From the NCBI GenBank assembly GCA_016208065.1, contig JACQYU010000029.1, positions 8,973 through 21,261 on the forward strand: 12,289 bases of DNA, in the 5' to 3' direction. Of this stretch, positions 7,593 through 12,289 are shown piece by piece (the first letter of the stretch is position 1; each line of letters begins with the position of its first letter). Made by a program: the position numbers and the translations under genes. Below the pieces are notes generated by a model that did no database searches, was not told the DNA's origin, and saw nothing but the letters and a program-made list of their open reading frames with translations. Source of the stretch: Candidatus Falkowiibacteriota bacterium. GTDB taxonomy: Bacteria > Patescibacteriota > Patescibacteriia > Patescibacteriales > GWC2-42-12.

Positions 7593-7964
7593 TTATTTTT
7601 TTATAATTTCTAATATATACGGCAAAAATATAATCACGCCGGCGATAATCGCCGCGATTGAGGATAGTAAAACCGCAGCCGCCATAATATCTTTAATTTC
7701 TTTAACGTAAGCATTAATTCTCGGCTTTAAAACGTCGGTGATGCGTTCAACCGCGCTATTAGTAATCTCTGCTGTTAAAACCAAACAGACTACTAGCGTT
7801 AAAACGGCCCATTCAAGCCGGCTTATACGGAAATAAATTCCTAAAACTAAAACCAACAGACTGGCGAAAATTTGAATTTTTAAATTTTGCTCTTCGCGGA
7901 AAGTTTTAAATAATCCCTTAACGGCGTAGCTATAGCTTTTAAATAACCTGCTTATTTTTATCAT
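7593..7964 (-). CDS. dgkA: Diacylglycerol/undecaprenol kinase, DgkA family
   Basis: This 123-residue integral membrane kinase phosphorylates diacylglycerol or, in many bacteria outside Proteobacteria, undecaprenol, returning the lipid carrier to the cell-wall cycle. The known catalytic residues of E. coli DgkA all align with an offset of 3: Glu25 and Asn27 in REEQNLKIQ, Glu66, Asn69, Glu73 and Asp77 in AEITNSAVERITD, and Lys91/Asp92 in KDIMAAAVLL. Three hydrophobic segments (about 30-47, 50-66 and 93-118) match the family topology. The start codon overlaps the ybeY stop as ATGA, implying translational coupling. The ybeY-dgkA pairing is common in bacteria. The sequence alone does not separate the diacylglycerol and undecaprenol activities; the undecaprenol role seems more likely for a wall-building bacterium. 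Confidence 0.95.
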   Translation of the reverse strand: MIKISRLFKSYSYAVKGLFKTFREEQNLKIQIFASLLVLVLGIYFRISRLEWAVLTLVVCLVLTAEITNSAVERITDVLKPRINAYVKEIKDIMAAAVLLSSIAAIIAGVIIFLPYILEIIKK

Positions 7965-8365
7965 AAATAGTTTTTTATAAACTCCTCTCCCGTTTTTATC
8001 ATTTTTTTTCGCTCTTCTTCCGTTTCATCGCTATAACCCAATAAATGCAGCAGGCCATGAACAAGAATAAAAACTAATTCCTTATGAATGCTATTTTTAA
8101 AATCAACTGCTTGGCGCTTTATTTGGTCGTAATCAATAACAATTTCTCCAAAATAATCGCCATCGCCGGAAAATGATAAAATATCAGTTACCTTATCTAG
8201 GCCGCGATATTTAAAATTAATTTTTTTTATTTCCTCATCGCCGACAAAAGCTATAGAAATTTCTTTAGGCTTAATTTTATTTGCGCGCGCAAATTCGGCC
8301 GCGACCAGCTTAACTAATTTTAAATCTATTTTACTTTTCGTCCGATTATTAATTTCAATCTTCAT
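7961..8365 (-). CDS. ybeY: Endoribonuclease YbeY (rRNA maturation factor)
   Basis: YbeY is a zinc-dependent endoribonuclease needed for 16S rRNA 3' end maturation and ribosome quality control. The 134-residue product has the family segments KYRGLDKVTDILSFSGDGDY (52-71), GEIVID (73-78), and the metal site HGLLHLLGYSDE (103-114). The usual motif is HGxLHLxGYDH: His103 and His107 are present, but the third ligand position is Asp113 rather than His. Aspartate can bind zinc, and I recall similar substitutions in some other bacterial lineages, so the enzyme may still be active. The gene starts 9 bases after the TSP3 protein gene and overlaps dgkA by 4 bases, so it belongs to the same transcript. 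No Shine-Dalgarno sequence precedes the ATG. Confidence 0.95.
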   Translation of the reverse strand: MKIEINNRTKSKIDLKLVKLVAAEFARANKIKPKEISIAFVGDEEIKKINFKYRGLDKVTDILSFSGDGDYFGEIVIDYDQIKRQAVDFKNSIHKELVFILVHGLLHLLGYSDETEEERKKMIKTGEEFIKNYL

Positions 8366-8374
8366 GCCAAATTC

Positions 8375-9118
8375 TTAGTCTTTTAAATTAAACGACTTAA
8401 CCATCATCTTAAAAATATTAAAATATTCCAAAACGCTGCCGCTTCCCGGACTATAAGTTAAGCTAAATATATAATTTTGTTTTTTATCCATTAAATATAT
8501 ATTTAAACTGTCCGAACTTTTTAAACCCTGCCAATTAACGCCGCTAACTCGATCCGCTTCATTAATAGTTAAAATGCCAAGCTGTTCCATATACCAAGCA
8601 TCAAGTTCCTGCTCATTAACATTGGGCTGGATTATAACTTGGATAAACTGATTGTCGCCCGATTTAAACATCAGCGAATCGTCGCCGCCGTTAATACTGG
8701 TTTGCCAAGTTGAGGGGTAAAGCAAGCTATAAGCGAAAGTTTTATTTTCATAAAGGGAAATGTTGGAATTGGCGGTTAGCTTGCCCGTGCCGGCCGGATC
8801 ATACAAGTTCACAAGTTCGGCGCCGTCTGTATAGCCGTCGCCGTCTGTGTCAAGCTCGATAGCGCCGGAGCTTAACAGAATTTCTTCAATATCAGTTAAG
8901 CCGTCATTGTCACTATCCGCCCCGAAGCGCAAACTAAGCTCGGTTCCTTCGGGCACGGCTTCGGGAGTTGTCGTGGCAATGGTTGTGGTTGCAATTTGAT
9001 CGCTTGAAGGCAAAGTTTCCATCTCTGTTTCGGTAGCGGTTAGATTATCTTGATTTAAAGCGTTTTGATCAATTTCTCCGGCCTGGTCTGGCTGATTATT
9101 TTCCGTCAATAAAGGCAT
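8375..9118 (-). CDS. TSP3 calcium-binding protein with PsbP-like domain, C-terminal part
   Basis: This 247-residue frame holds the extracellular part of a gene split at 9153-9158. After a Thr/Glu-rich linker (about 1-60) come two thrombospondin type 3 calcium-binding loops, DSDNDGLTD (68-76) and DTDGDGYTD (90-98), then NLYDPAGTGKL, a usual end of such repeats. Residues about 122-245 start with YSLLYPSTWQ and look like a PsbP-type beta domain. The frame has no signal or membrane segment of its own. Its upstream codons (LFIKSNAVIIEK) lead back to the hydrophobic end of the 9145-9390 frame. Joining the two with one added base gives a 338-residue anchored protein, so the ATG at 9118 is probably internal. 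It would act outside the membrane; its partner is unknown. The ybeY start follows 9 bases after its stop. Confidence 0.75.
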   Translation of the reverse strand: MPLLTENNQPDQAGEIDQNALNQDNLTATETEMETLPSSDQIATTTIATTTPEAVPEGTELSLRFGADSDNDGLTDIEEILLSSGAIELDTDGDGYTDGAELVNLYDPAGTGKLTANSNISLYENKTFAYSLLYPSTWQTSINGGDDSLMFKSGDNQFIQVIIQPNVNEQELDAWYMEQLGILTINEADRVSGVNWQGLKSSDSLNIYLMDKKQNYIFSLTYSPGSGSVLEYFNIFKMMVKSFNLKD

Positions 9119-9144
9119 TTTTTCTATAATAACTGCGTTTGATT

Positions 9145-9390
9145 TTATAAATAAAAAATAACGCCGATAATTATTAAGAGGCCGGTAGTTTTAGCGCTAT
9201 TTTGCTTAATCGGCTGGTTGCGAAAAAGTCTAGGCATAACGTGAATAGCTATATTATCGGCTTTAACGGTTTTTTCCATAATCGGCTTCATAATGCCTTT
9301 ATCAGATTTGTACGGTTCAAACGCCGCGGAAACTTCTTTTTTTACCGTCTCCGGCTGATTTGTTTTATTTTTTTTAAAAAAATCAAACAT
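9145..9390 (-). CDS. TSP3/PsbP-like protein, N-terminal cytoplasmic part and membrane anchor
   Basis: This 81-residue frame begins MFDFFKKNK and contains IAIHVMPRLFRNQP (48-61), a segment I recall from the cytoplasmic tails of CPR surface proteins. It ends TTGLLIIIGVIFYL, a membrane helix cut short by a stop immediately after a six-base T-tract (A6 at 9153-9158 on the plus strand). In another frame the sequence continues LFIKSNAVIIEK and leads into the TSP3 protein at 8375-9118. The truncated helix, the homopolymer at the break, and the missing anchor in the following frame together indicate one gene with a frameshift. The start codon lies 5 bases after the stop of the upstream TSP3 gene, which also begins MFD, so the two are tandem relatives. 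The frameshift could be a sequencing error, a mutation or a phase-variable switch. Confidence 0.7.
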   Translation of the reverse strand: MFDFFKKNKTNQPETVKKEVSAAFEPYKSDKGIMKPIMEKTVKADNIAIHVMPRLFRNQPIKQNSAKTTGLLIIIGVIFYL

Positions 9391-9395
9391 ATTAT

Positions 9396-10049
9396 TTATT
9401 GCATTTGATCATTAATATCTAAAAGTTTGCCCGGACCGTTTGGATTAAATCCGTTTTTAATTTCATCTCCGTCCACATAACCGTCATCGTCCGTATCCGC
9501 CCTTAAAGGATCTGTACTGAAAACTTTCGCTTCTTCGCGGTCGGTTAAACCGTCCTGATCGCTATCCGGGCTATTTAGGCTGGTTCCGGCAACAGTTTCT
9601 TCTTCATCGGTTAAACCGTCCTGATCGCTATCAACCGGCTGGGTAAGTATGGGCTGATTAATTTCTCCTGCCGGCAAAGTAACTTCCGGCACAGCGGTTT
9701 CCGGCGCAACCGGATTATTAGCTTCTTCCTTTTTAATTTCCATATTAACCGCCGCCGGATTTTTAACCATCAATCTTAAGCCAAGATAACCGCCGCCAAT
9801 TACAATAATTAAGCCGCCGAACATCAAGCCTAATATCAAGCCTTTATTTTTAAGCCAACCATCATTCGCCGGTATAACGGTGCCTGATCCGGACAAAGGA
9901 TTATTGTCTATTGGTTTAAGCGCTTCGGGCTTAACATTCTTATCTACTTCGGAAAAAATGTCTACGGTTTTAGGCGGTATTTCCCCCTTGACAAAGGGGG
10001 TTAGGGGGATTGTATTTTTAACATTTTTCTTATCCAATTCGTCAAACAT
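9396..10049 (-). CDS. Membrane-anchored TSP3 calcium-binding protein
   Basis: From the ATG at 10047-10049 this encodes 217 residues. I prefer this start to the ATG at 10076 because the extra codons (MLAMTDTNF) come from an interspersed 'GTCATTGCGAGC' repeat and because MFDELDKK resembles the MFDFFKK start of the next gene. A cytoplasmic N-terminal tail is followed by a membrane helix (about 69-93, GLILGLMFGGLIIVIGGGYL), a Pro/Glu/Val linker, and three TSP3 calcium-binding loops: DSDQDGLTD at 140 and 162, and DTDDDGYVD at 185. It ends NGFNPNGPGKL. The first two loops are encoded by an identical 26-base repeat. Residues about 13-26 (NTIPLTPFVKGEIP) come from a palindromic repeat lying inside the gene. 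The role is probably structural or calcium-dependent binding at the cell surface. Confidence 0.82.
   Translation of the reverse strand: MFDELDKKNVKNTIPLTPFVKGEIPPKTVDIFSEVDKNVKPEALKPIDNNPLSGSGTVIPANDGWLKNKGLILGLMFGGLIIVIGGGYLGLRLMVKNPAAVNMEIKKEEANNPVAPETAVPEVTLPAGEINQPILTQPVDSDQDGLTDEEETVAGTSLNSPDSDQDGLTDREEAKVFSTDPLRADTDDDGYVDGDEIKNGFNPNGPGKLLDINDQMQ
9541..9632. repeat. Exact 26-base direct repeat encoding TSP3 loops
   Basis: The same 26 bases (starting tcggttaaaccgtcctgatc on the plus strand) occur at 9541-9566 and 9607-9632, 66 bases apart start to start. Each encodes the same part of a TSP3 loop (DSDQDGLTD). The identity at DNA level, including wobble positions, suggests recent duplication or gene conversion of one calcium-binding unit. 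Confidence 0.8.
9981..10012. repeat. Palindromic repeat inserted in frame within a coding region
   Basis: On the plus strand CCCCCTT (9983-9989) and AAGGGGG (9994-10000) form a 7-bp perfect stem around GACA, followed by TTAGGGGGATT. This closely matches a palindromic element I know as scattered through many bacterial genomes, mostly between genes. Here it lies in frame in the TSP3 protein gene and encodes IPLTPFVKGEI in the cytoplasmic tail, a Pro-rich stretch unlike the rest of the protein. Confidence 0.7.
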
Positions 10050-10060
10050 AAAATTAGTAT

Positions 10061-10143
10061 CTGTCATTGCGAGCAACTAATTATCTTTTGTCATCCTCGC
10101 GCAGGCTTGCCCGACTGCGTCGTTCGGGCGGGCGGGAATCCAG
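10061..10143. repeat. Interspersed palindromic repeats between two surface-protein genes
   Basis: The spacer holds two related elements: TGTCATTGCGAGC at 10062-10074, and a longer one beginning TGTCATCCTCGCGCAGGC at 10089 and ending GCGGGAATCCAG at 10143. Within the second, GCCCGA (10109-10114) and TCGGGC (10124-10129) form a stem with a 9-base loop. Both match the 'CTGGATTCCCGC...GAATGACA' type of repeat common between genes in CPR and other small genomes. The first element creates the spurious upstream ATG at 10076. The remaining bases up to 10174 are AT-rich with nothing else recognisable. Confidence 0.65.
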
Positions 10144-10174
10144 AAATTAGTTTCGCAACGGCAATAAAAGTAAA

Positions 10175-12289
10175 TTATAATATTGTTAAATCAATTTTCG
10201 CGGATTTATTGCTTTCATTGGCTTTAAGATCTAGGGCCGCGGCCGCAAAATAATACGTAATTCCAGCAGTTAAATTGCTTATGATAATCTCGCATTCCCC
10301 TGGAATGTCCCCTACGGCAGCCGAACACTTGCTTTTATCCAGGTTAACCGATGTGCCGTATATAGGCGCGCCATTAACATCAACTGAAGCTCCGTAATAA
10401 ATTTTATAAATTGCCGTATCGTCCGTATTAGCGTCCCAAGCAATGACCGCTTTGCCGACGCCGGCCGCGCCGCTTAAATTTTGCGGAGTTTGCGGCGCCC
10501 AAGTATCATTGGGAATCGCCATAACCTCGTTGGAATAACCGCTCTCGGCCTTTTGGGTATTATAAGAAGTCAGGGCGAAATAATACTTCAAACCGTTAGT
10601 TAAACCGGTTATTTCTTTGCTTAAAGCCGTACCCGCGTCAACCGAATTAATATAATTGCCGCTGGCAACGCCATAATAAACCTTATAGCCGGTAGCGCCC
10701 GCAACCCCATTCCAGCTAGCCGCTGCTCCGCCGCCTTGAGGCAAAGCGCTAACTATAAAATCTCCAGCAACATTAGGCATGTCTTCTCTAAAAAAATAAA
10801 ACTCTTTTAATATATCAATAATACATATGCCGCTGCCATCGACGCAATTATCGCCCTTGTTCCTGCCCACACAGCTGCCGGTCCCATCATTACATTTTAA
10901 ATTAGAGCCTCTTGTTACAACCGTATCACTTAAAATTGCCGGCAAATCATCGGCCGTACCGGGACCGCCGGAATCACGACAATAATATAATGCAAAATTA
11001 GTTTCGGAACAACCAAAATTTGGCACCGTACAATTAGTTGGCTCTTTCCATGGCGCCCAAATTGAATTTCCGTCTATGTCAGTAGAAAACGGCGGCCAAA
11101 TATTTTTACATAAAACCACATAGACTGTGGCGCCACCTTGTTTTGTTATGGTTGTGCCGGAAAGACTGGCCGTAGCGGTAATTTTAGTTTGGCCGTCAGC
11201 CACACCTTTCTGCGCTGTAACTACGGCTATAAATGGTTCTGGCTCAGCAAGTTTTACTGCGGTAGCAATAGTAGGGCTAGCTGATATCCATGTCCAGGTC
11301 CAAGAATAATCAGTAGTTGCGGTTAAAAGCTGCCCGTTACTCGCATAAGCTTGAGCAACAAAAGCTTTATCGCTATCGGCAATTGTGTCAAAGGTCGTTG
11401 TATTAGTCGGGCTATCATCTTTAGTATCGTTTTCATCAGTCTGAAGTAAATAAGAGCTTGGCTCAATTTGAACATTATCAATCGGACAAATACCCGCGTT
11501 TACTTCGTTTTCACCCATAGTGGTAAATGACCAAATTTTGGCGTTAGCGAAAGTTAAGCCATTAAAAATAACCGAACTTTCAGAATTATAACCTTCCCCT
11601 TTCATGCCTATGCCCGCCTGACTTAAAACTCCGTTACGTATAGCGTCGGTAACGTCAGAATCGCCTTTTATTATAACATAATATTTTTTGTTTGCCTCTA
11701 AAACTTTCTGCATCCTAAATTCTAGGTCGGTTGTTTTGTTGCTACCGACACCCTTAATAATGCCGCTGACCTGGCCGGTCACGACGCAAAAATTTCCGGT
11801 TAAAGCCTGGGCTTGATTTATAAAAATTTTATTTATTAAAGGCAGCTTGCCTAGCCAATTAACTAATTTGGCAAATAAACTTGGCTTATAAGCCGCGGTT
11901 AAATATCTGGTATTGGCCGGACACTGATCGGTGCCGTATTCTCCAGCCACGATAACATTACTGCTAAAGGTCGCGATATCCATGGACTGATCAAAGGTGG
12001 CTTGGATTAAAGTGTTGCGGCAAACATTATCGGCTCCGTCAGCCGGTATGGTAGGGTCAAGCACGCTCGGTCTAGCTTGACAGCAGGTATCAGTACCGCA
12101 ACCATTTGCATTAGCATTAGCATCACCGCACTGGCTATCTTGGCTGCAACCGCAACAAAGCCCGCGTTTAACTCCGTCGCAAGGCGCTTGATTCGGCTTG
12201 CAGACTAAAAGTGGATTTAAACTTTTACAAGTATCCGGATTAGCAGAAGGATCACAGCAGCAAGTGCCGCAGGCTGAAGCCACCGGGCC
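10175..12289 (-). CDS. Large secreted protein: Cys-rich region, bacterial Ig-like domain, two fibronectin III domains (5' end outside window)
   Basis: The frame is open to the right edge (GGC CCG GTG ...), so the GTG at 12283 is not a true start. Of the 704 visible residues, about 5-75 are very Cys-rich (CGTCCCDP, GLCCGC, CGTDTCC), suggesting disulfide-linked packing outside the cell. Residues about 76-115 (RPSVLDPTIPADGADNVCRN, then LIQATFDQSMD) start a Big_5/SbsA-type Ig-like domain, interrupted by a hydrophobic segment (LFAKLVNWLGKLPLINKIF), and ending near IWSFTT. A central region with further Cys follows. Two fibronectin type III domains occupy about 511-595 and 596-704 (YKVYYGVASGNY, YKIYYGASVD). 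I recall this architecture in large predicted surface proteins of Parcubacteria. The function is unknown; adhesion or envelope structure is inferred. It is separated from the TSP3 genes by a repeat-filled spacer. Confidence 0.8.
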   Translation of the reverse strand, partial: GPVASACGTCCCDPSANPDTCKSLNPLLVCKPNQAPCDGVKRGLCCGCSQDSQCGDANANANGCGTDTCCQARPSVLDPTIPADGADNVCRNTLIQATFDQSMDIATFSSNVIVAGEYGTDQCPANTRYLTAAYKPSLFAKLVNWLGKLPLINKIFINQAQALTGNFCVVTGQVSGIIKGVGSNKTTDLEFRMQKVLEANKKYYVIIKGDSDVTDAIRNGVLSQAGIGMKGEGYNSESSVIFNGLTFANAKIWSFTTMGENEVNAGICPIDNVQIEPSSYLLQTDENDTKDDSPTNTTTFDTIADSDKAFVAQAYASNGQLLTATTDYSWTWTWISASPTIATAVKLAEPEPFIAVVTAQKGVADGQTKITATASLSGTTITKQGGATVYVVLCKNIWPPFSTDIDGNSIWAPWKEPTNCTVPNFGCSETNFALYYCRDSGGPGTADDLPAILSDTVVTRGSNLKCNDGTGSCVGRNKGDNCVDGSGICIIDILKEFYFFREDMPNVAGDFIVSALPQGGGAAASWNGVAGATGYKVYYGVASGNYINSVDAGTALSKEITGLTNGLKYYFALTSYNTQKAESGYSNEVMAIPNDTWAPQTPQNLSGAAGVGKAVIAWDANTDDTAIYKIYYGASVDVNGAPIYGTSVNLDKSKCSAAVGDIPGECEIIISNLTAGITYYFAAAALDLKANESNKSAKIDLTIL

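Noticed and set aside
9202..10080. Plus-strand frames opposite the TSP3 genes
   Set aside because: Shadow frames; the minus-strand reading has clear TSP3 loops and membrane helices.
11127..11309. Plus-strand frame opposite the fibronectin-domain protein
   Set aside because: Contained within the minus-strand gene and without recognisable features.
12281..12283. GTG as start of the large secreted protein
   Set aside because: The frame stays open to the window edge and the protein begins in mid Cys-rich region with no signal peptide, so the start lies outside.

Overview
The window looks like chromosomal DNA from a Candidate Phyla Radiation (Patescibacteria) bacterium, most likely Parcubacteria-like. 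This is inferred from family resemblance, not from a marker phylogeny. The clues are AT-rich spacers, few Shine-Dalgarno signals, and several protein types I associate with that group: 'GNVGIGT..PG' tail-fibre-like secreted proteins, membrane-anchored thrombospondin type 3 (TSP3) calcium-binding proteins, a C-terminal 'KPVIYLYP' domain, and a Cys-rich/Ig-like/fibronectin secreted protein. They sit beside ordinary housekeeping genes. All supportable genes are on the minus strand, so transcription runs from high to low coordinates.

In transcription order, 12289-10175 is a large secreted protein with a Cys-rich region, a bacterial Ig-like domain and two fibronectin III domains; its 5' end lies outside the window. 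A spacer with an interspersed palindromic repeat follows. Next come two related membrane-anchored TSP3 proteins. The second (9390-8375) is split into two frames at a six-base homopolymer. Then ybeY (rRNA maturation endoribonuclease) and dgkA (diacylglycerol/undecaprenol kinase) overlap by 4 bases, a neighbour pair common in bacteria. A 126-residue membrane-anchored protein with three LxxLDxLR motifs comes next, followed by a tail-fibre-like secreted protein (7166-4658) broken into two frames near 5483. Short gaps suggest that about 10049-4658 is co-transcribed.

A good extended -10 promoter at 4597-4626 starts the division genes: ftsA (4562-3297), a 140-base spacer with a perfect inverted repeat and a candidate promoter, and ftsZ (3156-2110). 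A GAAA-loop hairpin with a T-tract closes that unit. The last two genes are a 585-residue membrane-anchored protein with the KPVIYLYP domain and, 5 bases on, the start of a membrane-anchored protein resembling the MEMO1/AmmeMemoRadiSam B family, cut by the window edge.

No tRNA, rRNA, CRISPR array, insertion sequence or phage structural module is visible, and no stretch over 300 bases lacks a gene. I see no clear new defence or metabolic system. The points most worth a second look are the two frame-broken surface genes, the palindromic repeat inserted inside a coding region, and a YbeY with an altered zinc-binding motif.
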